From the NCBI GenBank assembly GCA_029251465.1, contig JAQXDI010000077.1, positions 1 to 64,000 of the forward strand: DNA of 64,000 nt. The letters are read 5' to 3'. The DNA is from Ascidiaceihabitans sp. Lineage in GTDB: Bacteria; Pseudomonadota; Alphaproteobacteria; Rhodobacterales; Rhodobacteraceae. Below are positions 27,534-37,676 of this stretch, piece by piece. Below the pieces are notes generated by a model. That model did not search any database. It was not told where the DNA came from and saw only the letters and a program-made list of their open reading frames with translations. The position numbers and the translations under genes were made by a program. Within the stretch, counting starts at the first letter, position 1, and each line of letters opens with the position of its first letter.

Positions 27534-28442
27534 TCACGCATTTCCATCTTTGAAATTCAGGCCCATTTCAGAATAGCGTTCTGCCTCGTCCAGCCAACCA
27601 CTGCGTACCTTGACCTGCAAAAACAGGTGTACGCGGCGCCCCAAGAATTCCTCGAGCTCTTTGCGAGATTCCTTGCCGACAGCTTTGATCGTCTCGCCTT
27701 TGTGACCCAGCAGAATGCCTTTGTGACCGTCACGCACGACGTAGACGACCTGATCGATTTTAGCGGATCCGTCTTTGCGGTCCTCCCAATTTTCGGTCTC
27801 GACAGTCATTTGATAGGGCAATTCTTGGTGCAAGCGCAGGGTCAGCTTTTCGCGAGTCATTTCGGCGGCAATCATGCGCATCGGCAGATCGGCAATCTGA
27901 TCCTCGGGGTACAGCCACGGGCCTTCGGGCAGTTCGCCAGCCAGCCATTCGCGCAGTGCATCAACGCCGTGGCCGCGTTCAGCCGAGATCATGAACGTCT
28001 CAACAAACGGGTAGCGTTCGTTCAAATCCTTGGTCAGCCCTAGCAAGACAGGGGCTTCGACGCGGTCAATTTTATTCATCGCCAGCGCCACTTTGCGCCC
28101 CTTACCGATGTCGGCCAATCCCTCAAGGATGCTTTCGACACCTTCAGTCACACCACGGTTTGCCTCAACCATCAGTACGACAACATCCGCGTCCGCAGCG
28201 CCGCCCCACGCGGCAGCCACCATCGCACGGTCCAGCCGGCGACGCGGCGCAAATAGGCCCGGCGTGTCGACAAACACGATCTGGGTTTCGCCTTCCATCG
28301 CCACACCACGAATACGGGTGCGGGTCGTCTGGACCTTGTGGGTGACGATCGAAACCTTGGCCCCGACCATGCGGTTCAGCAAGGTGGATTTGCCGGCGTT
28401 CGGCTCTCCGATCAAGGCGACAAAACCTGCGCGAGTGGTCAT
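27534..28442 (-). CDS. era: GTPase Era
   Basis: The 302-residue Ras-like GTPase binds the 3' end of 16S rRNA during 30S assembly. G1 is GEPNAGKST (12-20), G3 is [11 protein letters not shown]4 is MNKIDRV. The C-terminal KH domain contains [20 protein letters not shown]. Its start overlaps the rnc stop by 4 bp. Confidence 0.97.
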   Translation of the reverse strand: MTTRAGFVALIGEPNAGKSTLLNRMVGAKVSIVTHKVQTTRTRIRGVAMEGETQIVFVDTPGLFAPRRRLDRAMVAAAWGGAADADVVVLMVEANRGVTEGVESILEGLADIGKGRKVALAMNKIDRVEAPVLLGLTKDLNERYPFVETFMISAERGHGVDALREWLAGELPEGPWLYPEDQIADLPMRMIAAEMTREKLTLRLHQELPYQMTVETENWEDRKDGSAKIDQVVYVVRDGHKGILLGHKGETIKAVGKESRKELEEFLGRRVHLFLQVKVRSGWLDEAERYSEMGLNFKDGNA

Positions 28443-29125
28443 TGTGTGCTTTCCAATTCTGCCAAAAGGGCTTTGGCTGCGGCCTGTTCGGCCTGACGTT
28501 TTGATCCGGCGGTTGCCGTGGCAGAGGTGCCATTGTCCAGTTGCGCGGCGATCGTGAAAACCGGTGCGTGATCCGGCCCGCTGCGCGCAGTTTCAACGTA
28601 TTTCGGTGGGGCCAGCTTACGCGCTTGCGCCCATTCCTGCAAAGCCGTCTTTGGATCACGCGCGTCATCATCGACGGTCTCGATGCGGGTTTTCCAAAGG
28701 CGCAAAATCATCGTGCGGGCCGCGTCGTATCCTGCGTCCAGATAGACAGCGGCGATCACGGCTTCCATGGCGTCACCCAGCAAGGCTTGTTTGCGGCGCC
28801 CACCCGAAATCATCTCGGAGCGACCAAGGCGCAAAACCTCGCCCAAACCAATATCGCGCGCGATATCTGCGCAAGTTTCCTTGCGCACGAGGGCATTGAA
28901 ACGCGGGGCCAACTGACCTTCGGCGGCATCGGTGTCGGCCTGATACAGGGCCTCTGACATCACTAATCCCAAAACGCGGTCACCAAGGAATTCCATCCGC
29001 TGGTTGTCGCTGCGCGTGGGCGAGGACATCGATGAATGGGTGACCGCGCGTGTCAACAAAACAGGCGCTCCGAAGTGATGCGCGATGCGGTCTTCAAAGG
29101 CTTTGAGTTCGGCGCTGAGCTTCAC
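28439..29125 (-). CDS. rnc: Ribonuclease III
   Basis: The 228-residue RNase III has the catalytic signature [14 protein letters not shown] and the second acidic cluster [17 protein letters not shown], followed by a double-stranded-RNA-binding domain with [19 protein letters not shown]. It processes rRNA and dsRNA. The start codon is GTG at 29125. It lies between lepB and era, the classical lepB-rnc-era arrangement. Confidence 0.96.
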   Translation of the reverse strand: MKLSAELKAFEDRIAHHFGAPVLLTRAVTHSSMSSPTRSDNQRMEFLGDRVLGLVMSEALYQADTDAAEGQLAPRFNALVRKETCADIARDIGLGEVLRLGRSEMISGGRRKQALLGDAMEAVIAAVYLDAGYDAARTMILRLWKTRIETVDDDARDPKTALQEWAQARKLAPPKYVETARSGPDHAPVFTIAAQLDNGTSATATAGSKRQAEQAAAKALLAELESTQ

Positions 29126-29162
29126 AAGGCACCCACCTGAAAGGGATTTGTGAGGTCAAAAA

Positions 29163-30008
29163 TCAATCGACAGCCTTAAAGAAGCGATCGCCCCGCCATG
29201 TCCAAACAAACAACATTGAACGGCCGGCAGACGAGAACATAATGCGATCAGCCCGACCAATCAGGTTTTCGTATGGGACAAACCCGACGCCGCGACTTAG
29301 CTGCGAGACGCGGCTGTCATTAGAGTTGTCGCGGTTGTCGCCCATGAAGAAATAATGGCCTTCGGGAACAGCAAATACCTTGGTGTTGTCGGGTGACCCT
29401 GGTTGGTTAAAGGTGTTCAAAACGACGTGTGTGTTACCTTCGGGAAAGGTTTCTTGGTAGCGCTCTTTTTCGCAAACGCCACCTGCACCGACCGGTCCAT
29501 TTGCACAGCGCGGGCTAAGCTGGTGAGGCCCTTGAGGTGCTTGTTTTTCGGTGAAATTGCCAACTGGAACCTGCGGGACAGGCACGCCATTCAAGTTGAT
29601 AATGCCATTCGTGACTTGTACCTTGTCGCCCGGCAGACCAACCAAACGTTTGATGTAATCAGTGCCATTTGTCGGATGGCGGAACACTACCACGTCGCCG
29701 CGATCAGGTTCGCCCGCCCAGAAACGGCCGTTGTCGCCATCAAAAACGCCACACAGTTTTTGCCCGTCCAGATCAATGCCCAAACGCTGGATTTTGATGC
29801 TGGGGCAAGAGGCGTAGGAATAGCCGTAGGCCATTTTGTTTACGAACAGAAAATCGCCGATCAAAAGCGTTTCTTTCATCGACCCTGACGGGATCCAAAA
29901 CGGTTGAAAAAAGAGCGTGCGGAAGACACCGGCAATCAAAAGCGCGTAAACCACGGTTTTAATCGTCTCAATAATCGAATTGCCTTCTTTTTTTTCGGCT
30001 TTGGCCAT
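29163..30008 (-). CDS. lepB: Signal peptidase I
   Basis: The 281-residue protein has one membrane anchor (about 15-35), the catalytic Ser43 in FWIPSGSMKETLLIGD, the general base Lys120 in NGTDYIKRLVGLPGD, and the C-terminal box FFMGDNRDNSNDSR. It cleaves signal peptides at the periplasmic face. A single-helix topology is usual for alphaproteobacteria. Confidence 0.97.
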   Translation of the reverse strand: MAKAEKKEGNSIIETIKTVVYALLIAGVFRTLFFQPFWIPSGSMKETLLIGDFLFVNKMAYGYSYASCPSIKIQRLGIDLDGQKLCGVFDGDNGRFWAGEPDRGDVVVFRHPTNGTDYIKRLVGLPGDKVQVTNGIINLNGVPVPQVPVGNFTEKQAPQGPHQLSPRCANGPVGAGGVCEKERYQETFPEGNTHVVLNTFNQPGSPDNTKVFAVPEGHYFFMGDNRDNSNDSRVSQLSRGVGFVPYENLIGRADRIMFSSAGRSMLFVWTWRGDRFFKAVD

Positions 30009-30075
30009 CTTCGAAATTCCCTGCTCAAGTGTTGCAAGCTACATGCGGTTCCACTGGGCGCAAGTCAAGCCATGG

Positions 30076-30099
30076 GGTGTGCGCCACGCACACCTTACC
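30076..30099. repeat. Short palindromic hairpin repeat, unit A
   Basis: GGTGTGCG-CCA-CGCACACC forms an 8-bp stem with a 3-base loop and is followed by TTACCG. It lies between acpS and lepB. It matches units at 37572, 42812 and 45696 in layout. Confidence 0.75.
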
Positions 30100-30122
30100 G
30101 GTCAGATATCAGGCGGTTGGGA

Positions 30123-30521
30123 CTATAGCGGGCGGGCTTCGATCACGACAAACGCCTGTGCCCAAGGGTGATCGTCGGTCAACGTGACATGGATGATTGC
30201 GTCATGCCCGTCCGGTGTCATGCTTTTCAGGCGCTCGGCCGCCCATCCCGTTACCGCCATCACCGGTTGACCGGTGTCCAGATTACTGACGGCCATGTCT
30301 TTCCACGAAATGCCCATGCGCAGGCCTGTGCCCAGCGCCTTTGAGCACGCCTCTTTTGCGGCCCAGCGTTTGGCATAGGTTCCAGCCACGTCCTTGCGCC
30401 GCGCAGCTTTGGCTTGTTCGATGTCTGTGAACACCCGATTGCGAAACCGGTCGCCATGCCGATCCAACACGCCCTGAATGCGTTCGATGTTGGCCAGGTC
30501 TGTGCCGATACCAAGGATCAT
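30123..30521 (-). CDS. acpS: Holo-[acyl-carrier-protein] synthase
   Basis: The 132-residue phosphopantetheinyl transferase starts [15 protein letters not shown] with the metal-binding Asp in GTD, and has [15 protein letters not shown] with the second acidic residue. It transfers 4'-phosphopantetheine from CoA to ACP. The start overlaps the upstream membrane-protein stop as ATGA. Confidence 0.96.
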   Translation of the reverse strand: MILGIGTDLANIERIQGVLDRHGDRFRNRVFTDIEQAKAARRKDVAGTYAKRWAAKEACSKALGTGLRMGISWKDMAVSNLDTGQPVMAVTGWAAERLKSMTPDGHDAIIHVTLTDDHPWAQAFVVIEARPL

Positions 30522-30979
30522 TCGAAATCCTTGGTCACGTCTTTACTAACCAATTTCATTTCGTTTCCCGCACCCATGCCGACGAACATCCAAGCCATGA
30601 AAAAGAAGATTGCGATCATGAACAGGATCAATCCCATCAGCACCGCAGGCCCCAGTGTCGACATCAAAACCACGCCGATTTGTGGCGCAAACAGAACCGT
30701 CACAAACACCAACACACTGGTCCATGCGATCGCGATGCAGGTCAACATCCGCGCGATCAAAAGCCGTTCCTTGCCACTGGGCGCACGTTTTGTGCCACGT
30801 GCAAATTGCACACCTTCTTGCATCGAGGCGACGATCATCGGGATGATCGTACCCGCAAATTGGCCAAGCTCGACACCCGTCGCCGCCTTAAGCGCAAACG
30901 AGACCGCAGGGATCGCAATCGACAGGCCTAAAAACCACGCGCTAAAGCGCCAGTATCCGATTTTGTAACCCTCGGTCAT
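30518..30979 (-). CDS. Conserved four-helix membrane protein
   Basis: The 153-residue protein has four predicted helices (about 12-30, 38-52, 79-100, 108-132) and a basic loop with [13 protein letters not shown]. It resembles the ABZJ_00895-type small membrane family, but I am not certain. It is locked between pdxJ and acpS by 4-bp overlaps at both ends, so it is co-translated with them. Function unknown. Confidence 0.7.
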   Translation of the reverse strand: MTEGYKIGYWRFSAWFLGLSIAIPAVSFALKAATGVELGQFAGTIIPMIVASMQEGVQFARGTKRAPSGKERLLIARMLTCIAIAWTSVLVFVTVLFAPQIGVVLMSTLGPAVLMGLILFMIAIFFFMAWMFVGMGAGNEMKLVSKDVTKDFE

Positions 30980-31731
30980 TTGCCTGCTCGCGCTTCATCC
31001 ATAAGGCGGCGCATTTCTGCCATTGCCGGGTCCAACCCGCGAAAAATCGCCTCGCCGATCAGGAAATGCCCGATGTTCAGTTCCATCACTTCTGGAAAGG
31101 TCGCAACCGGTTTCACCGTTTCGTAGGTCAAACCGTGACCCACGTGCACCTCGAGGCCCAGTGAATGAGCATAAGTGCTCATCTCGCACAGCGCTATTAA
31201 TTCGCGGTCGCGATCCTCAAAACGTCCCTCGTGGTGGGCATCGCAATAGGCCCCCGAATGCAATTCGATCACTTGTGCGCCGATGCGGTGCGCGGCGTCG
31301 ATCTGACGTTGATCTGCGGCGATAAAGATCGACACGCGGCAGCCAGCCTCGCGCAACGGCGCGATAAAATGCGCCAGCTTGTTTTCCTCGCGCGCAACTT
31401 CTAGCCCGCCTTCGGTTGTGCGTTCTTCGCGTTTCTCAGGAACGATGCAAACCGCATGTGGTTTGTGACGCAACGCGATGGCCTGCATTTCGTCCGTTGC
31501 GGCCATTTCAAAATTCAGCGGGATGGTCAAAATGTCCATCAACCCTTCGATGTCCGCATCCGAGATGTGACGGCGGTCTTCGCGCAAATGTGCAGTGATC
31601 CCGTCTGCGCCGCATTCTTGTGCGATACGTGCAGCGCGCAACGGATCAGGCGTGTCACCACCGCGTGCGTTGCGCACAGTTGCCACGTGGTCGATGTTCA
31701 CGCCGAGGCGCAGCTTGCTGGAATAGGTCAT
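30976..31731 (-). CDS. pdxJ: Pyridoxine 5'-phosphate synthase
   Basis: The 251-residue TIM barrel starts LRLGVNIDHVATVRNARGG, the family signature, and retains DGITAHLREDRRHI and the C-terminal NIGHFLIGEAIF. It condenses 3-amino-2-oxopropyl phosphate with 1-deoxyxylulose 5-phosphate to make PNP, the last step of the DXP-dependent vitamin B6 pathway. It heads the pdxJ-membrane protein-acpS run. Confidence 0.96.
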   Translation of the reverse strand: MTYSSKLRLGVNIDHVATVRNARGGDTPDPLRAARIAQECGADGITAHLREDRRHISDADIEGLMDILTIPLNFEMAATDEMQAIALRHKPHAVCIVPEKREERTTEGGLEVAREENKLAHFIAPLREAGCRVSIFIAADQRQIDAAHRIGAQVIELHSGAYCDAHHEGRFEDRDRELIALCEMSTYAHSLGLEVHVGHGLTYETVKPVATFPEVMELNIGHFLIGEAIFRGLDPAMAEMRRLMDEARAGK

Positions 31732-31887
31732 GCAGATCCCCTGATAAGAGTCGCTAAAACGATTTATGGCACTCTAATCAGTTTGGCGCATAGGGGGAAA
31801 GACGTGCGCCCAAGAGAATTGTACCGACACAAGAGGACGTCTGATTTCGTTCGACAAACCACGCCTAGATCAATCAGCAGATAGCGC

Positions 31888-32553
31888 CTAACCCTGATCC
31901 TCGACCTTGCGCTTTGCTTCTGCTTTGGCGGCGGCCTTGGCTTTCAGCGCTTCGAATTTGGCTTTTATCAGACCTTTGCGCCGGTGCTGGTAGGCGCGGA
32001 TCAACGGAACGCTGACATAATAAACGATTGTGGCCGCAACGATGCCCGGAACGATGCCGCCAACCAAATAGGGGTAGAACACTTCGTCATAGAACACCGA
32101 CAAACCGTGCCAATCGGTTGGCTGCCCCATAAAGACAGCCTTGAGGTTGTACCAAAGATCAGCGCCCGCATCCCAGAATTTGCCGGTAAAGGAGCGATGC
32201 GCGCCTTCTTCCATTTCGGTGCCAAGCATCCAATGGCCAGTTTTCAATGCTGTCAAGCCAATCGGAAAATAGGTCAAAGGATTGCCAAAAAACGTGCCCA
32301 TCAAGGACGCCAGCATGTTGCCACGCATCACGCGCGCCATCACGACCGCAACCACAAAGTGCAAACCATAAAACGGCGTGAACGCAGCGAAAACACCCGC
32401 CCACATGCCGCGTGCAATACGCTCAGGGCTGTCGGGTAGACGGCGCAAACGGTGGCGGACATAGTGAAACGCGCGCGCCCATCCGCCGCGTGGCCAAACG
32501 AATTCGACCACCGCGCGCAGATATGTTTTTGGATCGCGGCGTTTGAATATCAA
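31888..32553 (-). CDS. DUF2062 domain membrane protein
   Basis: The 221-residue protein has an N-terminal KRRDP segment, two to three hydrophobic helices with the DUF2062 hallmark AAFTPFYGLHFVVAVVMARV and FFGNPLTYFPIG, and a Lys/Ala-rich cytoplasmic tail (KAKAAAKAEAKRK). The start is a TTG at 32553 with AAAGGGC 7 bases ahead. It is 15 bp downstream of rsh and likely in the same transcript. Function unknown. Confidence 0.82.
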   Translation of the reverse strand: MIFKRRDPKTYLRAVVEFVWPRGGWARAFHYVRHRLRRLPDSPERIARGMWAGVFAAFTPFYGLHFVVAVVMARVMRGNMLASLMGTFFGNPLTYFPIGLTALKTGHWMLGTEMEEGAHRSFTGKFWDAGADLWYNLKAVFMGQPTDWHGLSVFYDEVFYPYLVGGIVPGIVAATIVYYVSVPLIRAYQHRRKGLIKAKFEALKAKAAAKAEAKRKVEDQG

Positions 32554-32568
32554 CGCTTAGCCCTTTGT

Positions 32569-34716
32569 TTAATGGGGACGCGATTGCGTACCGTCCGGTT
32601 CAGAAGTTGCCGTATCTCTGTAACGTTCAATTGTTGCAACTTCGTTTTCTGCTTCTAGAACGCGCATCAGCGAATGCAAATGCGACGCGTCTCGTAATTC
32701 CACATAGATCAGCAAACGGTAAAAGTCAGGTTTGCGGTCCACAAAATGTAGATCTGAGATATTTGCGCCGGTCTCGCCGATCAAGGTGCAGATACGACCA
32801 AGCACACCTGCGTCATTGCCAATCGTCATTTGCAACGTGGCACTGTACTCGGCGGCGTGGGTGCCGTCGTGCCAATGCAGATCGATCCACCGCTCTGGCG
32901 ATTCCTCGAACGAGGCGAGGCGCGCACAGTCGATGGCGTGCACCATAACGCCCTGACCGCGAAACGTGATGCCGATGATCCGTTCTCCGGGCAAAGGTTC
33001 GCAACATGCAGCCCGTTTGAACGACTGCCCTTTGCCCAGGCCGATCACGGCGCGGCGCGAATCCACCGCCTTGCCCTCTTTTGGTGACAGGTCCGGATAA
33101 ATCGCGGTGACAACTTCGCGCCCCGTCAGTTCGGCACTGCCAAGACGGGCCAGTACTTCGTCTGCGTCCGTCAGGCGCAAATGTTTAGCAGCCGTCGACA
33201 GTGCCTTGTCCGTCGCCTTTTTACCAAGCTGCCCAAACGCGGATCGGGCCAGTTCGCGCCCGAGTTTGATAAACCGGTCACGATCAGCTTCGCGCAGGCT
33301 GCGCCGAATTGCAGTTCTGGCTTTGCCCGTTGTGGCAATTTCCAGCCAAGTCGTCTGCGGCGTTTGCCCCTCGGCAGTGATGACCTCGACCGATTGACCG
33401 TTTTTCACACGGGTCCACAGCGGTACGCGCATGCCGTCGATCTTGGCACCCACGCAGGCGTTGCCGATCCGCGTGTGGATCGCATAGGCGAAATCGATTG
33501 GCGTGGCACCGCGCGGCAGCTTGACCACCTCGCCCTTGGGCGTAAAGCAAAACACCTGATCGGAATACATTTCCAGTTTGACCGCCTCGAGGAAATCCTC
33601 GTGGTTTTCTTCTGAATCAAATTGCTCGGTCAGCTGCGCAATCCATTTGGATGGATCAACTGCAAACGGGTTTTGCGACCGTTTCCCGTCGCGATAGGAC
33701 CAGTGTGCAGCAACGCCGGTTTCGGCGACATCGTGCATCTGGCGGGTCCTGATCTGAACCTCGACCCGCTTGCCATCGCGCCCTGAAACCGTGGTGTGGA
33801 TTGAACGATACCCGTTGGTTTTGGGCTGGCTAACGTAGTCCTTAAAACGGCCCGGAACCGCGAACCAGCGCTGATGGATCGTACCAAGCGTGCGATAAAC
33901 GTCATCCTCGGAGTCGGTGATGACACGGAACCCGTAAATGTCGGAAAGACGACTGAACGACAGCTCTTTTTCCTGCATCTTGCGCCAGATCGAATAGGGT
34001 TTTTTGGCACGCCCATACACTTCGGCTTTGATGCCCGCCTTTTTCAGCTCGGCCCGCATGTCGCCGGTGATCTTTTGGATCACATCACCGGTTTCGCGTT
34101 GCAGCAACACAAAACGGCGCATGATCGATGACCGCCCCTCGGGGTTGAGGACGCGAAAGGCCAGATCCTCCAGCTCTTCGCGCATCCACTGCATCCCCAT
34201 GCGACCGGCGAGCGGCGCAAAGATGTCCATCGTTTCACGCGCCTTTTGGACCTGCTTGTCGGGGCGCATGGATTTGATCGTGCGCATGTTGTGCAGACGG
34301 TCCGCCAGCTTGACCAAAATGACGCGCATGTCCTTGGACATGGCCATGAACAGCTTGCGAAAATTCTCGGCCTGCTTGGTTTCAGTGCTGTTCAGCTGCA
34401 GGTTGGTCAGCTTGGTGACACTGTCGACCAGCATCGCGATCTCTGTCCCGAACATTTCAGAAACGGACGAGAACGACGCCTTGGTGTCCTCGATCGTGTC
34501 GTGCAGCAATGCGGTGATGATCGTGGCGTCATCCAGTTGCTGTTCGGTCAGAATCGCCGCAACCGTGACAGGATGACTAAAATAGGGCTCGCCCGAATGA
34601 CGGAACTGGCCCTCGTGCATAAGGCCGCCATAGTCATAGGCGGCCTTGATAAGCTGTTCATTGGTTTTCGGGTTATAGGTGCGGACCAGAGCGATCAGAT
34701 CGTCGGCAGATATCAT
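32569..34716 (-). CDS. rsh: Bifunctional (p)ppGpp synthetase/hydrolase (RSH)
   Basis: The 715-residue protein has, in order, an HD hydrolase domain with intact HDTIEDT, a synthetase domain with GYRSIHTTV and EVQIRT, a TGS domain (GEVVKLPRGATPIDFAYAIH) and a C-terminal ACT domain. Because the hydrolase motif is intact, it should both make and degrade the alarmone, as is usual for the single alphaproteobacterial RSH. It is adjacent to rpoZ, the spoT-rpoZ type order. Confidence 0.97.
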   Translation of the reverse strand: MISADDLIALVRTYNPKTNEQLIKAAYDYGGLMHEGQFRHSGEPYFSHPVTVAAILTEQQLDDATIITALLHDTIEDTKASFSSVSEMFGTEIAMLVDSVTKLTNLQLNSTETKQAENFRKLFMAMSKDMRVILVKLADRLHNMRTIKSMRPDKQVQKARETMDIFAPLAGRMGMQWMREELEDLAFRVLNPEGRSSIMRRFVLLQRETGDVIQKITGDMRAELKKAGIKAEVYGRAKKPYSIWRKMQEKELSFSRLSDIYGFRVITDSEDDVYRTLGTIHQRWFAVPGRFKDYVSQPKTNGYRSIHTTVSGRDGKRVEVQIRTRQMHDVAETGVAAHWSYRDGKRSQNPFAVDPSKWIAQLTEQFDSEENHEDFLEAVKLEMYSDQVFCFTPKGEVVKLPRGATPIDFAYAIHTRIGNACVGAKIDGMRVPLWTRVKNGQSVEVITAEGQTPQTTWLEIATTGKARTAIRRSLREADRDRFIKLGRELARSAFGQLGKKATDKALSTAAKHLRLTDADEVLARLGSAELTGREVVTAIYPDLSPKEGKAVDSRRAVIGLGKGQSFKRAACCEPLPGERIIGITFRGQGVMVHAIDCARLASFEESPERWIDLHWHDGTHAAEYSATLQMTIGNDAGVLGRICTLIGETGANISDLHFVDRKPDFYRLLIYVELRDASHLHSLMRVLEAENEVATIERYRDTATSEPDGTQSRPH

Positions 34717-34742
34717 GTGGTCCGCGTCCTAAAGCGTTGTGC

Positions 34743-35096
34743 TTAGCCTTGGCCCTGAGCGGCCATCAGCTGACGCAGCAACATTTCTTCGTTCATGCTG
34801 TCTTCGTCAGGTTTGTCCTGCTCGGCACCCATAAGAAGCGCCATGGCGTCTTCTTCGGCTTCATCAACTTCGATCTGGGTCTGGTTGCTTTCGATCAGAC
34901 GCTCGCGCAGATCATCAGCGCTCTGAGTTTCTTCGGCGATTTCGCGCAAGGAAACGACAGGGTTTTTGTCGTTGTCGCGGTCAACGGTCACGGCAGAACC
35001 GGCCGAAATTTCGCGGGCACGATGTGACGCCAACATAACCAGTTCAAACCGGTTAGGGACTTTGTCTACGCAATCTTCGACGGTGACGCGGGCCAT
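34743..35096 (-). CDS. rpoZ: RNA polymerase omega subunit
   Basis: The 117-residue protein starts [20 protein letters not shown] and continues with the omega core [11 protein letters not shown]. The C-terminal half is acidic. GGAG 7 bases upstream supports ATG 35096 over an ATG two codons earlier. It lies 26 bp upstream of rsh, consistent with shared stringent-response control. Confidence 0.96.
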   Translation of the reverse strand: MARVTVEDCVDKVPNRFELVMLASHRAREISAGSAVTVDRDNDKNPVVSLREIAEETQSADDLRERLIESNQTQIEVDEAEEDAMALLMGAEQDKPDEDSMNEEMLLRQLMAAQGQG

Positions 35097-35195
35097 GAGC
35101 AAGCTCCAGTAACATAAATGATCAGTGTTAGAGGCCGTTATCTATTGCCCTTTGGCTGGATTTACAAGCGCATTTTGAACGGTTTTCGTGAGGTT

Positions 35196-35759
35196 TTATA
35201 GGGCCACAACCAGGTCTTTTTCGTCCTGCGGCAACTGCGCCAACATCTGTTTTACACTGAGGCCGGACACAGGATGCACCCAATCGGGGGCCACATCGGC
35301 CATCGGAACCAAAACAAACGCACGGTCTTGTAGACGAGGATGCGGCAGAATCAGTTGATCCGGCGCGCGCATCTTTTGCGTTTCAATGTGCAGATCACGC
35401 CAGTGCTGGTAGGTTTCCAGATCAGGTGCCACAACATCGTCGTATGCGATCAGATCCAGATCCAACGTACGCTGGCCCCAACGCTGAACACGCGCACGGC
35501 CAAAATCCTGCTCGATACGGTGCAAGATTGCCAAGGCTTGGGTCGCCGTCCAGTCTGCTTGGATCAAAACCGCGGCATTCAAATAGTCCGGCCCGGCCCC
35601 CGCAGGAAAGCAGGGCGTCTGGTAAAATCGGCTGGTTGCGCGAATCACCGCCTCATTTTCGCCTATGGATTGAATTGCCTGCCCTAGGGTAACCTTAAGG
35701 GATTTTTCCAACGTGGGTTGGTTTGCCCCTAGGGCAACGATCATATTTGAGGTACCCAT
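35196..35759 (-). CDS. folK: 2-amino-4-hydroxy-6-hydroxymethyldihydropteridine pyrophosphokinase
   Basis: The 187-residue protein has MIVALGANQP at the N-terminus, the central FYQTPCFPAGAGPDYLNAAV, and the signature RWGQRTLDLDLIAYDD with metal-binding DLD. It pyrophosphorylates the pterin in folate synthesis. ATG 35759 is preceded by AAGGGGGGA; the ATG at 35744 is an alternative. It is divergent from the NYN gene. Confidence 0.95.
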   Translation of the reverse strand: MGTSNMIVALGANQPTLEKSLKVTLGQAIQSIGENEAVIRATSRFYQTPCFPAGAGPDYLNAAVLIQADWTATQALAILHRIEQDFGRARVQRWGQRTLDLDLIAYDDVVAPDLETYQHWRDLHIETQKMRAPDQLILPHPRLQDRAFVLVPMADVAPDWVHPVSGLSVKQMLAQLPQDEKDLVVAL

Positions 35760-35905
35760 AGGCGAAATTCCCCCCTTTTGCGCAGAATGGTGACTTGCAG
35801 CATCAGCATAAACCCCTATTTTACCCAGTGTGCGTTGCCATATTTCATTTCCTCGCCTCACACCACTCACACTCGGGCGCACAAGGTTCTTCGGAAGGAC
35901 ACTTA

Positions 35906-36481
35906 ATGTTTTATAAAGATGAGCGTTTGGCTCTGTTCATCGATGGATCAAATTTGTACGCGGCTGCGAAATCGCTCGGTTTTGATATCGACTACAAACT
36001 GCTTCGCACAGAATTTATGCGCCGTGGCAAATTGCTGCGCGCGTTCTACTACACAGCTTTGCTGGAAAATGACGAATATTCGCCGATCCGCCCATTGGTT
36101 GACTGGCTGAACTACAACGGCTTCACCATGGTGACCAAGCCGGCCAAAGAACACACCGACTCGATGGGTCGGCGTAAGGTCAAAGGCAACATGGACATCG
36201 AATTGGCCGTGGATGCGATGGAACTGGCACCGCGCGTTGACCACATCGTGCTTTTCTCGGGCGACGGTGATTTCCGTCCACTGGTCGAAAGCCTGCAACG
36301 CCAAGGCGTGCGCGTCTCTGTTGTGTCAACGATCCGCAGCCAGCCCCCGATGATTTCAGATGAATTGCGCCGCCAAGCGGACAACTTCATCGAGCTGGAT
36401 GAACTCAAGGACGTCATCGGCCGCCCGCCACGTGAATTCACGCCAGAGCAGCGCGAAACTATGGTTGCAGCACAAGACTAA
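35906..36481 (+). CDS. NYN domain (LabA/DUF88) protein
   Basis: The 191-residue protein has the NYN/PIN-like fold with the acidic residues in LALFIDGSNLYAA, the middle KVKGNMDIELAVDAM and VDHIVLFSGDGDFRPLVE. This is the set expected for a metal-dependent ribonuclease of the LabA type. AAGGAC precedes ATG 35906. It is a stand-alone gene with its own terminator. Confidence 0.92.
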   Translation: MFYKDERLALFIDGSNLYAAAKSLGFDIDYKLLRTEFMRRGKLLRAFYYTALLENDEYSPIRPLVDWLNYNGFTMVTKPAKEHTDSMGRRKVKGNMDIELAVDAMELAPRVDHIVLFSGDGDFRPLVESLQRQGVRVSVVSTIRSQPPMISDELRRQADNFIELDELKDVIGRPPREFTPEQRETMVAAQD

Positions 36482-36503
36482 CGTGATCCAAAGCATTGAA
36501 TGA

Positions 36504-36534
36504 AACGCCGGCAGGGAAACTTGGCCGGCGTTTT
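36504..36534 (+). terminator. Intrinsic terminator after the NYN gene
   Basis: A perfect 9-bp stem AACGCCGGC / GCCGGCGTT surrounds an 11-base loop and is followed by a short TTTTGC tail. Confidence 0.85.
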
Positions 36535-36614
36535 GCATTTTCGCCACTTTTGTGACACTGGACGCTTGAGCGTACGCGCACTACGTAAGACGCATGACAC
36601 TGCCGGAGACGTCC

Positions 36615-37565
36615 ATGACACAATCCCCCCTCACGCTATACCTTGCCGCGCCGCGGGGCTTTTGTGCTGGCGTTGACCGCGCCATCAAGATCGTCGAGAT
36701 GGCTTTGGAAAAGTGGGGCGCGCCGGTCTTTGTGCGCCACGAAATCGTGCACAACAAATTTGTGGTCGACGGGCTGCGCGACAAAGGGGCGGTGTTTGTC
36801 GAAGACTTGTCCCAATGCCCTGATGACCGGCCGGTGATTTTCTCGGCGCACGGGGTGCCAAAATCCGTGCCCAACGCGGCCCTTGCCCGCAATATGGTCT
36901 ATGTCGACGCCACCTGCCCGCTAGTCAGCAAGGTCCACATCGAGGCCCAGCGCCATTCCGACAATGGCCTGCAAATGATCATGATCGGGCACGAAGGACA
37001 CCCTGAAACCGTCGGCACCATGGGGCAACTGCCCGAGGGCGAAGTGCTGCTGGTCGAAACCCCGGACGATGTGGCGACCCTAGCTGTGCGTGACCCGGAG
37101 AACCTGGCCTACGTGACGCAAACCACGCTAAGCGTCGATGACACCGCAGATATCGTAAGCGCGCTGCAAACGCGGTTTCCCAAGATCGTCGGCCCGCACA
37201 AAGAAGACATTTGCTACGCCACGACCAACCGCCAAGAAGCGGTCAAAGCCATGGCACCCAAATGCGACGCGATGTTGGTGGTTGGCGCGCCCAACTCTTC
37301 CAACTCCAAACGACTGGTCGAAGTCGGCGCACGCGCAGGATGCGGCTATGCACAACTGGTGCAAAGGGCTACAGACATCGACTGGCGTAGCTTGGATGGG
37401 ATCACGTCTATCGGGATCACCGCTGGGGCCTCTGCCCCGGAAGTGCTGATCAACGAAGTCATCGACGCATTCAAATCACGTTATGACGTGACCACCGAAA
37501 TGGTCGAAACCGCTATCGAAAACGTTGAATTCAAAGTCCCACGTGTGCTGCGTGAACCTGCCTAG
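36615..37565 (+). CDS. ispH: 4-hydroxy-3-methylbut-2-enyl diphosphate reductase
   Basis: The 316-residue enzyme has the three cluster-binding cysteines in [23 protein letters not shown] and the later conserved cysteine segment; [14 protein letters not shown] and [14 protein letters not shown] are family motifs. It makes IPP and DMAPP in the DXP pathway. GGAG 7 bases upstream supports ATG 36615 over ATG 36594. Confidence 0.96.
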   Translation: MTQSPLTLYLAAPRGFCAGVDRAIKIVEMALEKWGAPVFVRHEIVHNKFVVDGLRDKGAVFVEDLSQCPDDRPVIFSAHGVPKSVPNAALARNMVYVDATCPLVSKVHIEAQRHSDNGLQMIMIGHEGHPETVGTMGQLPEGEVLLVETPDDVATLAVRDPENLAYVTQTTLSVDDTADIVSALQTRFPKIVGPHKEDICYATTNRQEAVKAMAPKCDAMLVVGAPNSSNSKRLVEVGARAGCGYAQLVQRATDIDWRSLDGITSIGITAGASAPEVLINEVIDAFKSRYDVTTEMVETAIENVEFKVPRVLREPA

Positions 37566-37571
37566 GCCTGT

Positions 37572-37655
37572 GGTGCATCAAGATGCACCTTACCCGTGTT
37601 CATTTTCATTTCGCTCTCATCTTGGCCCCGTAAGGGATGCGTGTCGCGTACCATC
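37572..37655. repeat. Palindromic repeat pair, unit B (two inverted units)
   Basis: GGTGCATC-AA-GATGCACC followed by TTACCCG (37572-37596) is mirrored by CGTAAGGGATGCGTGTCGCG ending GTACC (37629-37651), a more degenerate inverted unit. The pair lies between ispH and the LysE gene and resembles the pair at 42811-42891. Confidence 0.7.
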
Positions 37656-37676
37656 CACAACAGACAGGACAGCGCA